Shown: positions 37,753-48,334, counted from the first letter of the stretch. The stretch: 62,495 nt of DNA from Thermoflexus hugenholtzii JAD2 (GCA_945881915.1 CAMCVW010000017.1:1-62495); one strand, 5' to 3'. The notes: generated from the letters alone by a model not told the origin. Made by a program: numbers and translations.

Positions 37753-38814
37753 ATGAGCGATCCACGCGAACACACACCAATCCAACCATGGACCACACAG
37801 CCCGAATGGCAATCGCATGCCATCGAGTCGCTGTTGGCAGCTGAACTCGACTCCAAATACATGGCACGCAGCCAGGCGCGTGGTCTGGCGGTTCACCGCA
37901 CAGACTCATTGCAGCGCATGCTGGTACGCTGGGCCAAGAGCAGTACATTCCACAATGGACAGGCTATTTTGCAACGCGAACCAGTCCACGTCATCAGTCG
38001 GAATGTGTACCAATTCGATGTACGTGTCTCGACGGAAGTGCGTAGCGAGCCCCATGCGAAGCGAATCCCGCTGCCGCAACGTTACCGGCCATCAGACGAA
38101 GAAGCACAAGATGTGTGGGAGGTCAGCGTACCCGAGACACCTCGATATGCACCTGTCAAACAGACGCCGATTCGCATCCCCGGTGCAACCCAGGTCGTCG
38201 TCTGCGAAGACTGCGACGGACAAGGGGAGCTCTTGTGTGCTGATTGTACTGGTCGCGGTGTCGTCGAGCGCCCGGTCAAAACACGCACCGCTGACGGGGG
38301 TATGACCGTACAGAATCAGGATCGCGCCTGCGCACCCTGTCAGGGATCGGGGATGATCGCCTGCCGGCGGTGCAACGCGCGCGGTGAATTGCTCGAGGAG
38401 CAGATGTTTTTGTGGTCACGGACCACCCAGACGCACCACACCGTCGACGACCCGACCGCTCCCAACCCACGCCTGCTGAGCCAGCACGCCCAGGTGGTCT
38501 ACCGCGACACGGTGCATCTGGACGACCCCCGCTGGCAGCAGATTCCCGCATTGGCAGAACTCATCAGCCACGCAACGGCGGCACACACGCACAACGGCAT
38601 TGTGCTGGATGCAGAGTTAACGATTCGCGCGACGCCACTGACGGATGTGGTCTATACGATCGGCGGTCGCAACCGTACCATTGCGGTCATCGGCTACGGG
38701 AACGTCGTGGTTGCCGACCGCGGCTTCTATAACTGGCAACGCATCGGTATCGGATTGCTTTGTGCGCTCATAGTCACTGCAGGAATTGTGTTGGTGTTTT
38801 TCTTCTTGCGGTGA
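37753..38814 (+). CDS. CXXCXG zinc-domain protein with C-terminal membrane anchor
   Basis: 353 residues, unrecognised family. An N-terminal domain (1-150) of unknown fold is followed by four DnaJ-type CXXCXG-like motifs: CEDCDGQG, CADCTGRG, CAPCQGSG and CRRCNARG (about residues 156-215), enough for two zinc centres as in the DnaJ cysteine-rich domain. A further soluble stretch leads to one C-terminal membrane helix (about 330-352), so the protein is tail-anchored with the zinc domain in the cytoplasm. No J domain is present. It may be a membrane-bound chaperone-like or thiol-disulfide protein; this is inference. It starts 9 bp after the Nudix gene. Confidence 0.7.
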   Translation: MSDPREHTPIQPWTTQPEWQSHAIESLLAAELDSKYMARSQARGLAVHRTDSLQRMLVRWAKSSTFHNGQAILQREPVHVISRNVYQFDVRVSTEVRSEPHAKRIPLPQRYRPSDEEAQDVWEVSVPETPRYAPVKQTPIRIPGATQVVVCEDCDGQGELLCADCTGRGVVERPVKTRTADGGMTVQNQDRACAPCQGSGMIACRRCNARGELLEEQMFLWSRTTQTHHTVDDPTAPNPRLLSQHAQVVYRDTVHLDDPRWQQIPALAELISHATAAHTHNGIVLDAELTIRATPLTDVVYTIGGRNRTIAVIGYGNVVVADRGFYNWQRIGIGLLCALIVTAGIVLVFFFLR

Positions 38815-38885
38815 TTGCGCAGACAGCGTACCCCTGCAACGGTATAACTATTAGAGCACTACCGTGAAGTAACTGCGAGGATCGG

Positions 38886-40658
38886 ATGACGACGCGACTC
38901 TCTCTCAAACACATGCACTGGGAATTGGCCCCGATCGCCCCCACGGCGCGTATCGAGGAGCTGGCACTGGTCAGTCACGTTTCGCCGTTCATGGCACGCC
39001 TGCTGTTTGGACGCGGGTTGACGACGGTACCAGCACTCACGACGTTCCTGGCCTGTACTGATCCGCAGCACGATCCATTGCTGATGCACGACATGCGCGC
39101 CGCTGCAGAACGTATTATCTCGGCCATCCACGACCAAGAAGCCATTGCGGTCTACGGCGACTTCGATGCCGACGGCATCACGGCGACCAGCCTCATCTGT
39201 GATGCATTCCGCCAACTCGGTGCCAACATCGCTCCCTATATCCCACACCGCACGGCTGAGGGCTACGGGCTCAACCACGAGGCGATGCATCGCCTGGCCC
39301 AGAGTGGGGTCACACTCCTGGTCACGGTGGACTGCGGCATCAGCAATGTTTCGGAGGTTGCACTGGCCCGTGAGTTGGGCATGGATGTGATCATTACGGA
39401 CCACCATGCTCCACCGACCGAATTGCCTGTCGCAACGGCGCTCGTCAATCCCAAACTGCCAGGCTGCCCATACCCCGACAAAGGGCTGGTGGGCGTCGGT
39501 ATTGCCTACAAACTCATTCAGGCAATCGGTCAACTGGGCATGCCCCTCAGTGCCGCGCAGATGACCAATCTGCTGGATTTAGTGGCGCTCGGTACCGTCG
39601 CCGATTTGGGACCGTTACAGGGCGAAAACCGATCTCTGGTGGCCCGTGGGTTGCAGGTGCTGGCCAACAGTCAGCGACCCGGCATCCGCGCCCTCATCGC
39701 CGTAGCCGGGATTGCACCGGCGAGCCTCAAAGCAGATGACATCGGATTCAAACTGGGACCCCGCATCAATGCTGCTGGCCGCCTCGACGACGCCGTTCCC
39801 GCCTATGAGTTACTGTTGACCGATGACTTCCTCGAAGCGCAGGCCAAAGCACAGCTCCTCAATGAAGTTAACATCGAACGCCAACATCAGACCAAACTGC
39901 TCCAGGAGCGCGTCGTTGCGGCCTTGCGTGACGCCAACAATGCCGCGCAGGCAGGTGACCGCATCATCGTCCATGCCGATCCCGATGCGCACGCAGGACT
40001 GGTGGGCCTGGCCGCCGCCCGCATTGCAGACCAATTCGCGCGGCCCGCCATCATCATTGAACGCGGGGAACCCCATTCACGCGGGTCTGCACGTTCCGGC
40101 GGCATGATCAACATGGTCGAAGCATTGCGCAACTGTGGCGCCACCTTCATCAAAATGGGAGGTCACGCCGCCGCGGCTGGATTCACCATCGAATCTGCAC
40201 TCATCGACAACCTCCGTCAGTCGCTGAACGAATACGCAGTGGCACAGGACATCCGCGTCGGCACCCGTAGCCTGCACATTGACTGCGAAGTCCCGCACGA
40301 GGCGGTCAGCATTGACCTCATTACAGAGCTCAGCCAACTCGAACCGTGTGGGCACGGTAATCACAGCGCCGTCCTGCTCACCCGCAACTGCCGCGTCATC
40401 AACGCACAATCAATGGGCAGCGACAACAAACATCTCCGCCTCAAACTCGATCTCGCCGGGCGGGTACTCACCGCGATTGCCTGGGGTGAAGGTGCCCATG
40501 CGCATCAGTTCACACGCATCACTGCGGTCGATATCGTCTTCCATCCGCAACGCAACGAATGGAACGGCCGTGTCGAAGTGCAACTCATCGTGCACGATTT
40601 ACGCTCTGCACGTCCTCGGGACGCTGCTCCACAAGCCCCAATGAGCACAATCGAATAA
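38886..40658 (+). CDS. recJ: Single-stranded-DNA-specific exonuclease RecJ
   Basis: 590 residues. 5'-3' ssDNA exonuclease in recombination and mismatch repair. DHH-superfamily motifs: YGDFDADGITAT (Asp92, Asp94, Asp96), VDCGISN, TDHH (171-174), then the DHHA1 domain with HADPDAHAGLVGLAAARIADQF and GGHAAAAGFTIE, and a C-terminal OB-type domain (LTAIAWGEG). Length is normal. A weak GCGAGG precedes the ATG. Confidence 0.95.
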   Translation: MTTRLSLKHMHWELAPIAPTARIEELALVSHVSPFMARLLFGRGLTTVPALTTFLACTDPQHDPLLMHDMRAAAERIISAIHDQEAIAVYGDFDADGITATSLICDAFRQLGANIAPYIPHRTAEGYGLNHEAMHRLAQSGVTLLVTVDCGISNVSEVALARELGMDVIITDHHAPPTELPVATALVNPKLPGCPYPDKGLVGVGIAYKLIQAIGQLGMPLSAAQMTNLLDLVALGTVADLGPLQGENRSLVARGLQVLANSQRPGIRALIAVAGIAPASLKADDIGFKLGPRINAAGRLDDAVPAYELLLTDDFLEAQAKAQLLNEVNIERQHQTKLLQERVVAALRDANNAAQAGDRIIVHADPDAHAGLVGLAAARIADQFARPAIIIERGEPHSRGSARSGGMINMVEALRNCGATFIKMGGHAAAAGFTIESALIDNLRQSLNEYAVAQDIRVGTRSLHIDCEVPHEAVSIDLITELSQLEPCGHGNHSAVLLTRNCRVINAQSMGSDNKHLRLKLDLAGRVLTAIAWGEGAHAHQFTRITAVDIVFHPQRNEWNGRVEVQLIVHDLRSARPRDAAPQAPMSTIE

Positions 40659-40745
40659 TTTTATGTCGACTTGTTGCAAAACCCTTCATTATCGTGTACT
40701 CTCGTAGTACTAATATTTGTCGTATGTAGTATTGTCGGAGTGGCC

Positions 40746-43286
40746 ATGAGCAAGGCAAAACCCCCCAGCACCGAGCGGACACCACAGCGTCGCCGCGCAC
40801 CTGTTGCGTCGACGCTGCGCCCAGAGCACCGTATCGAGCTGACGGCATTGTCGCTGTTGGCTGTTGCAGGCGTGACCAGCATCTTTTACCTGACCGGCAG
40901 TGCCGGCACCGTGGGCAGCTCGTGGAAGCTCTGGATGGAATACTTCTTCGGCTGGGGAGCCCTGGTCCTGCCGTTATTCATGGGTGTGGTAGGCGTACTG
41001 ATGTTCATCCGCGGGCAAAACAATCCCAACCACAGTCGTGGCTGGCAATTGACCGGCATGTCCATTTTTATTTTGTGTATCTTGCTGTTTCTCGAGTTTT
41101 TTGTGGTACCCGGCGACACCCGCCAAGGAATCGGCGGAGGGATAGTGGGCCACTTCATAATGGTACTCCTCAGCACCGGAATCGGCCGGCCAGCCAGCGC
41201 CGCTGTGACGGCTTTGGGATTACTCATCGGAGGGATGTTGGCCTTCGACTTCACCGTTGTCCAACTCTTTGCCGCCGTCAGTCAAGCCGCCGGAGTAATC
41301 TACACACGCATCCGCGGCGTGCAGACCAGCGGACTTCCAGCGACGACCGGACGGCGTACCGAAGTACCGATTCGGCGCACGACGGTCGAGCCCAAAGCCG
41401 TTCCGCCCGTCAATTATGACGACGAACTCGCAGCCATACTCGAACGGCCCATCGACACCGCAGTTCCTGCCCGAAATACTGCCTCCCAAAAAAAAGCCGT
41501 GCTGCCAGCACCAGGGGCAAGTGATGGTACTGCATTAGAACTGCCCAAGAACGACCTGACGGCACCGACACCCACGGTCGCAGTGCTCCGCCCACCGGTG
41601 CCCATCAACACACGCACCTCGATACCCGGTACTCCCGTGCAGGCCAGCTTCGATATCCCCGAAAAAGGTAGTTCCTATCGTGCCTGGGCTTTGCCCTCAC
41701 CCGATTTGCTGCGCTATTCGGTCGAAGCCGAGGTACACGACGACGAGCACCGCAACAAGTCACGTCTCATCGAAGACACGCTCGCCAGCTTCAAGGTCGA
41801 AGCACGGGTGGTCAACATCAACGTCGGTCCCGCAGTGACCCAATACGAGTTGCAACCCGCCATCGGCGTCAAGGTGAACAAAATCACCACGCTCGACAAA
41901 GATCTGGCGCTCGCCCTGGCTGCACCATCGATTCGTATCGAAGCACCGATTCCCGGCAAGTCTGTCGTCGGTATCGAAATCCCGAATACATCCATCAGCA
42001 CCGTCGCCCTGCGTGACATCGTCGAAAGCGATGAATTCGTCCGTTCCAAAGCCAAATTACGCCTACCGCTGGGCAAGGACGTATCGGGCATGCCGGTCGT
42101 CGCTGGCATGGAACGCATGCCCCATCTGCTCGTTGCCGGGAGTACGGGCAGCGGTAAGTCGGTGGCCATCAACTGCTTCATCTGTGCCTTGCTGATGCGT
42201 CATACCCCCGATGATTTGAAGTTCATCATGGTCGATCCCAAGCGCGTCGAACTCGTCGGCTACAACGGCATTCCGCATCTGCTCGCACCGGTGGTCACCG
42301 AAGTCGAGCGTGTGGTACCGACCCTCAAATGGGCCGTGCGCGAGATGGAGCGGCGCTATAAACTCTTTGCCAAAAACGGCGTACGCAACCTCGACAGCTA
42401 CCGCGCATTGGCCCGCGAACGGACCGACCTCGAGACCATGCCGTACATCGTCATCATCATCGACGAGCTTGCCGACCTGATGATGATGGCACCGGACGAT
42501 GTCGAGACCCTCATCTGTCGCTTGGCCCAGATGGCCCGGGCAACTGGCATCCACCTCATCATCGCTACCCAACGGCCATCGGTCGATGTGGTGACTGGAC
42601 TCATCAAGGCCAACTTCCCATCACGTATGGCATTCGCCGTCACCTCACAAATCGACTCCCGCGTCATCCTCGACCAACCCGGCGCCGAACAGCTGCTTGG
42701 CCGTGGTGACATGCTGTTCACTCCCGCTGATTCACCGCGGACGTTGCGCGTCCAGGGTACCTACCTCACCGATGACGAGGTCGAGCAGATTGTGCGATTC
42801 TGGCGTGCTGCCAAGCCGCCCATCGATGACCAGGACGACCAGACCAGCACCGCAAACACAGCAGAAGGGTCCGCAACAACTCCTGCCTTCATGCCCACGC
42901 CCGTTGCAGACGATTTGCAACCCGAATTGGCGCGCGTCGAACGCCTTGCAATCAGCCCACGCGAGCCGGTGCCCCATGCCCAAGATGAAGACATCGAGCC
43001 GTTCGATAGCGACGACGTCGTGACGCCAATGCAACCCATCGCAGAGTTTTTATCAGAGAACGAGCAAGATGGGCTCCTCCCTGAGGCAATTCGCCTCGTC
43101 CAGCAACATAAACGGGCTTCGGCATCGCTGCTCCAGCGCAGACTACGCATTGGCTATAGCAAGGCATCACAACTTATTGACTTACTCGAAGAACAAGGCA
43201 TCGTGGGGCCAGCCGAAGAAGGCCGCTCACGCGAGGTCCTTGCGGTTCCTGCGAGCGGCCCTCGGAATACCTTGGGTGATGCATAA
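40746..43286 (+). CDS. ftsK: DNA translocase FtsK/SpoIIIE
   Basis: 846 residues. Septum-located DNA pump that clears the chromosome from the closing division site. The N-terminus has four or five membrane helices (about 40-195), then a Pro/Thr-rich linker, alpha/beta motor domain (EVHDDEHRNKSRLIEDTL, Walker A GSTGSGKS near 465, IIIDELADLMM Walker B near 573, ATQRPSVDVVTG), and a C-terminal gamma winged helix (ASASLLQRRLRIGYSKASQLIDLLEE) that reads orienting DNA sequences. ATG 40746 with GGAG five bases upstream was preferred over a TTG 25 codons earlier. The stop abuts the convergent ppx/gppA stop (43286/43287). Confidence 0.95.
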   Translation: MSKAKPPSTERTPQRRRAPVASTLRPEHRIELTALSLLAVAGVTSIFYLTGSAGTVGSSWKLWMEYFFGWGALVLPLFMGVVGVLMFIRGQNNPNHSRGWQLTGMSIFILCILLFLEFFVVPGDTRQGIGGGIVGHFIMVLLSTGIGRPASAAVTALGLLIGGMLAFDFTVVQLFAAVSQAAGVIYTRIRGVQTSGLPATTGRRTEVPIRRTTVEPKAVPPVNYDDELAAILERPIDTAVPARNTASQKKAVLPAPGASDGTALELPKNDLTAPTPTVAVLRPPVPINTRTSIPGTPVQASFDIPEKGSSYRAWALPSPDLLRYSVEAEVHDDEHRNKSRLIEDTLASFKVEARVVNINVGPAVTQYELQPAIGVKVNKITTLDKDLALALAAPSIRIEAPIPGKSVVGIEIPNTSISTVALRDIVESDEFVRSKAKLRLPLGKDVSGMPVVAGMERMPHLLVAGSTGSGKSVAINCFICALLMRHTPDDLKFIMVDPKRVELVGYNGIPHLLAPVVTEVERVVPTLKWAVREMERRYKLFAKNGVRNLDSYRALARERTDLETMPYIVIIIDELADLMMMAPDDVETLICRLAQMARATGIHLIIATQRPSVDVVTGLIKANFPSRMAFAVTSQIDSRVILDQPGAEQLLGRGDMLFTPADSPRTLRVQGTYLTDDEVEQIVRFWRAAKPPIDDQDDQTSTANTAEGSATTPAFMPTPVADDLQPELARVERLAISPREPVPHAQDEDIEPFDSDDVVTPMQPIAEFLSENEQDGLLPEAIRLVQQHKRASASLLQRRLRIGYSKASQLIDLLEEQGIVGPAEEGRSREVLAVPASGPRNTLGDA

Positions 43287-44783
43287 CTAGACGATTTCGA
43301 TTTCGCATCCAAAGGCTTTACGGAACAGTCCAGCGGCGCGGTTTGCGTCCCAGACTTCGACCGCGGTATCCCCGGCGGCTTGGGTGACCATCCGCACATT
43401 TTTGCCGATTTCGACATGGATGTGCTGCACTACTTGATTTTTCCGGCGTTCCAAAAATTCCGCTAAGCGCAGCATTGCCGCCATTTTGGCAACGAGTACA
43501 TCATCCCCCGGATTAAGCACATCCGCATACGTGTCGACGGACACTTCACCTTTGCGATGATAGCGCACCAACAGCGCTAATAACGCTACCTCGCGATGAT
43601 CAAATCCCTGCATCGGGCTGTTCACCAACAAATACGCGCCATGTTTATGGTGATCATAGTAGTTCACCGCATTCCCGATGTCGTGCAGAATTGCCGCATG
43701 CCCGAGCAACTCACGAGCAGTGGCGTCGAAGCCATGTAACGGTTGCAGTTGATCGAACATCGACACTGCAAGCTCGCGGACTTTTGCGGAGTGTGTCGCC
43801 TCGTAATTATAGATACGGGCCAAATTCTGGACACTGAATGCCCGTATGTCGGGAATCAAAGGCGAATGCTGTTGCATGAAGTGCTCAAAAAAGATCCCCT
43901 CACGCAACCCTTGCCCACTAATCAAAATCCGCTTGTACTTGCCGCGCCGCATCACGTCTGTCAGAATCGCACTCCCGGCCAAAATCAAATCGGCGCGATC
44001 CTTACTCAAGCCGGGGATCCCTTCGCGCTGCTTTACCGTCAATCCCTTGAATAATTCATATAACTCATAGACACGTTCGGCCGCCATTGCATGGCCGTGC
44101 ACACGATCGATGGGATGATGGCGCAGTTTTTGGTCTATTTCGGCGAGGGCCCGGATGGTGCCACCGATACCGGCGAGCTCACCCCCTTGACCTGTCAGCC
44201 ATGGGACGTCGTCGAACTGGGCGGCGATGGCTTTCTCGAGCGCTTTGCAGTCTTTGTTGGCGATTGGGTCGCTTTTGACGTAGCGGTCTGTCAGGCGCAC
44301 TGCACCAATCGGTCGACTGACGCTGGCTTCGACTGCACGCTGTCGGACCACGGTCACCTGCGTGCTCCCGCCGCCAATGTCGATGACACTGCCGTTGCGT
44401 ACGTTGAGGGTATTGATTGCCCCGAGGTACCCGTAGTATGCTTCTTCGGCAGCAGTCAGCACGCGGAAGCGTAATCCCGCTTCGGCTTCGACCCTGTCGA
44501 GGAAGGCGGCGCGATTGGTCGCCTCACGGACGGCACTGGTTGCGACCGGGACAATGGTATCGACGCCACTCCCGCGACACATCTGGTGAAACAAGCGCAT
44601 CGTTTTGATGGCTCGATTCATCGGAATCTCTTGGAGCTTCCCATCTCTGCCGATGCCGTGCGCCAACCGAACTGCTTCACGCACTTCGTCGATGAGTTTG
44701 TAGGTTTGTTGTGGTATGTAGCCCACCACAATCATGCGGGTGGTGTTTGATCCCAAGTCAATGATTGCAATGCGTTGTTGCAT
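43287..44783 (-). CDS. Exopolyphosphatase / pppGpp phosphohydrolase (Ppx/GppA)
   Basis: 498 residues. ASKHA-fold phosphatase that shortens polyphosphate from the end and/or converts pppGpp to ppGpp. Seen: IIDLGSNTTRM, VATSAVREATNR, EEAYYGYLG, VIDIGGGSTQ and GIGGTIRALAE. The C-terminal region (from about residue 320) contains an HD-type domain (GHAAILHDIGNAVNYYDHHKHG). Ppx and GppA cannot be separated by eye. Together with the PPK2 gene this gives the window both synthesis/use and breakdown of polyphosphate. Confidence 0.93.
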   Translation of the reverse strand: MQQRIAIIDLGSNTTRMIVVGYIPQQTYKLIDEVREAVRLAHGIGRDGKLQEIPMNRAIKTMRLFHQMCRGSGVDTIVPVATSAVREATNRAAFLDRVEAEAGLRFRVLTAAEEAYYGYLGAINTLNVRNGSVIDIGGGSTQVTVVRQRAVEASVSRPIGAVRLTDRYVKSDPIANKDCKALEKAIAAQFDDVPWLTGQGGELAGIGGTIRALAEIDQKLRHHPIDRVHGHAMAAERVYELYELFKGLTVKQREGIPGLSKDRADLILAGSAILTDVMRRGKYKRILISGQGLREGIFFEHFMQQHSPLIPDIRAFSVQNLARIYNYEATHSAKVRELAVSMFDQLQPLHGFDATARELLGHAAILHDIGNAVNYYDHHKHGAYLLVNSPMQGFDHREVALLALLVRYHRKGEVSVDTYADVLNPGDDVLVAKMAAMLRLAEFLERRKNQVVQHIHVEIGKNVRMVTQAAGDTAVEVWDANRAAGLFRKAFGCEIEIV

Positions 44784-44958
44784 GTCTGCCCCGTTAAGTG
44801 GTCCTCTTCACATTGTACGCTACCCCCTCTTGTTTGGCCGGCCACACTGCGGATTGTTACGAAAGTGCAACCTCTGCAACATCAATATTGGTGCGTTGAC
44901 GACACACGTCAGTGCGTGCTATTCTACGTTTTGTAGTAGAGTTGCGAGGGAGTTGCTG

Positions 44959-46362
44959 ATGATTGCCGATTTTGGACCAACGGGTTCTCCGCCGATGATC
45001 GGCCGCAAGCTCACCATCCCTGAGTGGTTGGGCTATATTGCATCATACCAATTTGGCCCCGTCATGCCCTCAAAAGTCATCGTCCACCACACCTGGCGCC
45101 CGACCGTAGCCCAGTGGCAAGGACTCAAGAGCATGCAGGGCATGCAACATTACTTTGCAACCATGGGCTGGACTGCTGCTCCGCACTTCTTTGCGGCACC
45201 AGACGGAATATGGCTGTTTACTCCCATGCGTGAATTGGGCGTCCATGCCGGCAAAGGTAACGGCAACTTCGCCAAAGGTTGGTATACCCTAGGGCTCGAA
45301 ATGGTCGGAGACTACGATGTCAATCGCCCGAGCGGCGCTGTCTGGGAAAACACCACGGCGATTATTGGCGGTCTCGCTCTGCGCCTCGGTATGAAGCCGT
45401 CCCAACTCATCGGCTTCCATCGTGACTACAGCACCAAAACATGCCCTGGCAAAGCCGTCACACTCGACTGGGTCATCCCCGAAATCGAACGGTGGCTGCG
45501 TACCAATCACACCTTGCCTCCCATCAAACAGTACGCCGTCGGCTCCCCTGCGCCCGAAGTTCAGCAGCTCCAGCGCCAAATCATGCAGCAGGCATGGTTG
45601 ATGCGTGGGAACGATTTCAATGCATATGAACCGTTCTACCAGGCCGCCCTCGAACAACGCATTGGCCTCCCCGTGGCGAAAGCATCTTCGGCGAGCTATA
45701 ACGGCAAAAAGTACACCATCCTCCCCTTTGCCCAAGACACGTTGTACATGGAGATCCCCGGCTGGAGCCGTCCTGCCAGCATGTGGCAGACCATTGGCGA
45801 TACAGTCCCCGCCGAAAAAACGTTTGAACGGTTTCTCCTCGACGAAACACTGCGCGCTGGAGGGACGACTTTTCGACCCGACAATCCATTCCATCTCTTT
45901 ATGTTCGCCAATCGATTTGTCGGCCCACCCCTCGCACCGGCTGCAATGCGCGAGATTGGCGGGATTATGTATGTCTATCAAGTGTTTGCTGGCAATACGG
46001 TCTATGTCCGTGGCGATGACCCCAGCAAAGTAGATTGGAAGAAAATGGCTATTGTCAGTGACCTCGGTGGCATGATCGACAGCTGGGCAGTCACGCTGCG
46101 TGACACCCTCCTGAGTGAGACATACCGCACTATGAAGGTCACCTACGTCCCCGAACAACAAATCCATCTGCTGTCGCGCGGATGGGCATTGGGTACCCCA
46201 CTAGGACCCTCTAGTCCCATCAAAATCGGCGAAAGTCAGTATGTCTATCAGGTCTATGCAGATGACGTTCTTTTTTCGAAGGCGCCTGAATGGAACATCG
46301 TACATCGGCTTGGTACATTGATGGCCAGCGCAAACCGGCGTAACGCCGTAGGAGCCCTCTAA
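44959..46362 (+). CDS. N-acetylmuramoyl-L-alanine amidase (PGRP/Amidase_2 type)
   Basis: 467 residues. Residues 35-180 match the type 2 amidase fold that cuts the MurNAc-L-Ala bond of peptidoglycan: VHHTW gives the first zinc His (43/44), HFFAAPDGIWLF and HAGKGNGNF the groove, and GFHRDYSTKTCPG the second His, the catalytic Lys/Thr area and the Cys ligand. The C-terminal 270 residues, with two YVYQV(F/Y)A repeats, are unassigned. No signal peptide is visible, which recalls phage endolysins or a protein exported by another route. ATG 44959 has GAGGGAG seven bases upstream; the longer frame lacks a site. Two bases separate it from the globin gene. Confidence 0.78.
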   Translation: MIADFGPTGSPPMIGRKLTIPEWLGYIASYQFGPVMPSKVIVHHTWRPTVAQWQGLKSMQGMQHYFATMGWTAAPHFFAAPDGIWLFTPMRELGVHAGKGNGNFAKGWYTLGLEMVGDYDVNRPSGAVWENTTAIIGGLALRLGMKPSQLIGFHRDYSTKTCPGKAVTLDWVIPEIERWLRTNHTLPPIKQYAVGSPAPEVQQLQRQIMQQAWLMRGNDFNAYEPFYQAALEQRIGLPVAKASSASYNGKKYTILPFAQDTLYMEIPGWSRPASMWQTIGDTVPAEKTFERFLLDETLRAGGTTFRPDNPFHLFMFANRFVGPPLAPAAMREIGGIMYVYQVFAGNTVYVRGDDPSKVDWKKMAIVSDLGGMIDSWAVTLRDTLLSETYRTMKVTYVPEQQIHLLSRGWALGTPLGPSSPIKIGESQYVYQVYADDVLFSKAPEWNIVHRLGTLMASANRRNAVGAL

Positions 46363-46364
46363 TC

Positions 46365-46781
46365 ATGGAAGCACGCAGCATCTATGAACAAGCCGGCGGA
46401 GACCCCCCATTCCGCGCGCTCGTCGATGCGTTTTATCGCCATGTGGAAGCAACTCCCATACTGCGCCCTATGTTCCCTGCAGACCTCTCTGAAGGCAAAG
46501 AGTGGCAGTTTTTGTTCATCACCCAATACTTCGGTGGACCATCACGGTACATCGAACAACGCGGACACCCGCGCCTGCGCATGCGCCATGGTCCATTTGT
46601 CATCGGTCCTGCAGAAGCCGACGCGTGGCTCGATTGCATGTTGACCGCAATGGACGAAGTCGGCTTTGCACCGGATGTTGACGCAGCGATGCGAACCTAC
46701 TTCACTTCGACTGCGCGCTTTATGATCAATAGCGATCCCGGCGATCAGCGCATTGCATTAGCAGCTACCCCAAAACCGTAA
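46365..46781 (+). CDS. Truncated haemoglobin, group II
   Basis: 138 residues. Two-over-two globin binding haem, used for O2/NO chemistry. Family markers: SIYEQAGGDPPFRALVDAFYRHV (helices A/B), PMFPADLSEGKEWQFLFITQYFGGP, and RHPRL/RMRHGPFVIG with the proximal His; the Trp in DAWLDCM fits position G8 of group II. It starts 2 bp after the amidase stop, so the two are co-translated, though no biochemical link is obvious. Gene symbol glbO would be the usual label. Confidence 0.88.
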   Translation: MEARSIYEQAGGDPPFRALVDAFYRHVEATPILRPMFPADLSEGKEWQFLFITQYFGGPSRYIEQRGHPRLRMRHGPFVIGPAEADAWLDCMLTAMDEVGFAPDVDAAMRTYFTSTARFMINSDPGDQRIALAATPKP

Positions 46782-46806
46782 TCGAAACGTCATTCTCGCT
46801 GGCATG

Positions 46807-46834
46807 AAAAAGGACAGTGCACCGTGCACTGTCC
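46807..46834 (-). terminator. Rho-independent terminator of icd
   Basis: 11-bp perfect stem (ggacagtgcac / gtgcactgtcc, 1-base centre so the loop opens by melting) with five U on the minus strand. It lies between convergent glbO-like and icd and may serve both. Confidence 0.85.
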
Positions 46835-46862
46835 CGTTCTGATATACAAATGCCTTGGAGTG

Positions 46863-48218
46863 TTACTTCATGTTGGCAATGACTGCATCGGCAAAGGCTG
46901 ATGTTTTGACTTCCTTGGCGCCATCCATCAAGCGTGCGAAGTCATAGGTGACGACCTTGTCGTCGATGGTGGCTTCGATTGCGCTGATGATCATGTCAGC
47001 AGCCTCGTGCCAGCCGAGGTGACGCAGCATCATGTCGCCACTGAGGACGACACTACAGGGGTTGACTTTATCCTGGTTGGCGTACTTGGGAGCCGTGCCG
47101 TGCGTCGCTTCGAATATCGCATGCCCGGTCACATAGTTGATGTTGCCGCCCGGGGCAATGCCGATCCCACCGACTTGTGCAGCCAGTGCGTCGGACAGGT
47201 AATCGCCGTTGAGGTTCAACGTGGCGATGACATCGAAGTCTTCGGGGCGGGTCAAAATCTGCTGCAACGTGATGTCTGCAATGGCGTCTCGGACCAACAG
47301 CTTACCGTTGGCCAGGGCGGCCTTTTGTTCTGCATTGGCTTCGGACTCTCCCTTGGCGGCTTTGGTGCGTTCCCACTGTGCCCACGTGTAGACCTTGTCG
47401 CCGAATTCGCGCTCGGCCAATGCGTAGCCCCAATCCAAGAAGCCACCCTCGGTGAACTTCATGATGTTGCCCTTGTGGACAAGGGTCAGATTGCGACGCT
47501 TGTGGAGCAATGCGTACTCGATGGCCGAACGAATCAAGCGCTCGGAACCCGTACGGCTGACCGGTTTGATGCCGATGCCCACTTCGACCAAATCATTGCT
47601 CAGACCGATTTGCTGATTGAATTCACCGGTTTTAGCACTTGTCCCGAAGCGAATCTTGGCGAAGTCCTTGGGGAAGTTGTCGCGGATGAAGTCCAACAGT
47701 TTGGCTGCTTCCGGTGAGCCACCGACGTACTCGATACCGGCATAGATGTCTTCGGTGTTTTCGCGGAAGATGACCATGTCGACCTTCTCGGGGCTTTTGA
47801 CGGGGGATGGTACCCCGGTGAACCAGCGTACCGGACGCAAACAGACGTACAAATCAAGCATCTGGCGCAATGCCACATTCAAGCTCCGCATGCCCTTGCC
47901 GATGGGTGTCGTCAACGGGCCCTTGATGCCCACAAGGTAGTGATTGAATGCTTCTACGGTGGCGTCTGGCAACCAATTCCCAGTGGTGGTGAATGCCTTT
48001 TCGCCAGCCAGAACTTCGAGCCATTCTATTTTGCGTTGCCCTTTATATGCCTTGGCGATGGCTGCATCGAAGATGCGCACACTCGCATGCCAAATATCTG
48101 GTCCTGTGCCGTCGCCGATGACGAATGGGATGACAGGATTATTTGGGACGTGGAGTTGCCCGTTTTTGATGGTGATTTGCTCGCCAGTGGTGGCGCGGTA
48201 CTGGGTAGGGTTGGTCAT
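46863..48218 (-). CDS. icd: Isocitrate dehydrogenase (NADP-dependent)
   Basis: 451 residues. TCA cycle enzyme converting isocitrate to 2-oxoglutarate. Seen: [10 protein letters not shown], the phosphorylatable-serine region [62 protein letters not shown] and [16 protein letters not shown]. The KYA...DK pattern (Lys344/Tyr345 in E. coli numbering) indicates NADP preference. ATG 48218 has AGAGG upstream. Monocistronic, with its own terminator. Confidence 0.96.
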   Translation of the reverse strand: MTNPTQYRATTGEQITIKNGQLHVPNNPVIPFVIGDGTGPDIWHASVRIFDAAIAKAYKGQRKIEWLEVLAGEKAFTTTGNWLPDATVEAFNHYLVGIKGPLTTPIGKGMRSLNVALRQMLDLYVCLRPVRWFTGVPSPVKSPEKVDMVIFRENTEDIYAGIEYVGGSPEAAKLLDFIRDNFPKDFAKIRFGTSAKTGEFNQQIGLSNDLVEVGIGIKPVSRTGSERLIRSAIEYALLHKRRNLTLVHKGNIMKFTEGGFLDWGYALAEREFGDKVYTWAQWERTKAAKGESEANAEQKAALANGKLLVRDAIADITLQQILTRPEDFDVIATLNLNGDYLSDALAAQVGGIGIAPGGNINYVTGHAIFEATHGTAPKYANQDKVNPCSVVLSGDMMLRHLGWHEAADMIISAIEATIDDKVVTYDFARLMDGAKEVKTSAFADAVIANMK

Positions 48219-48334
48219 TAGGGTGCCTCTTTTGGAGTTACAGGGGGTGTGGCATGTACCACACGGTCGCGGGATGACGGCTATTATAGCACAGCCTTTT
48301 CACCCCCATGCACCTCACGAACATGCACAGGATG

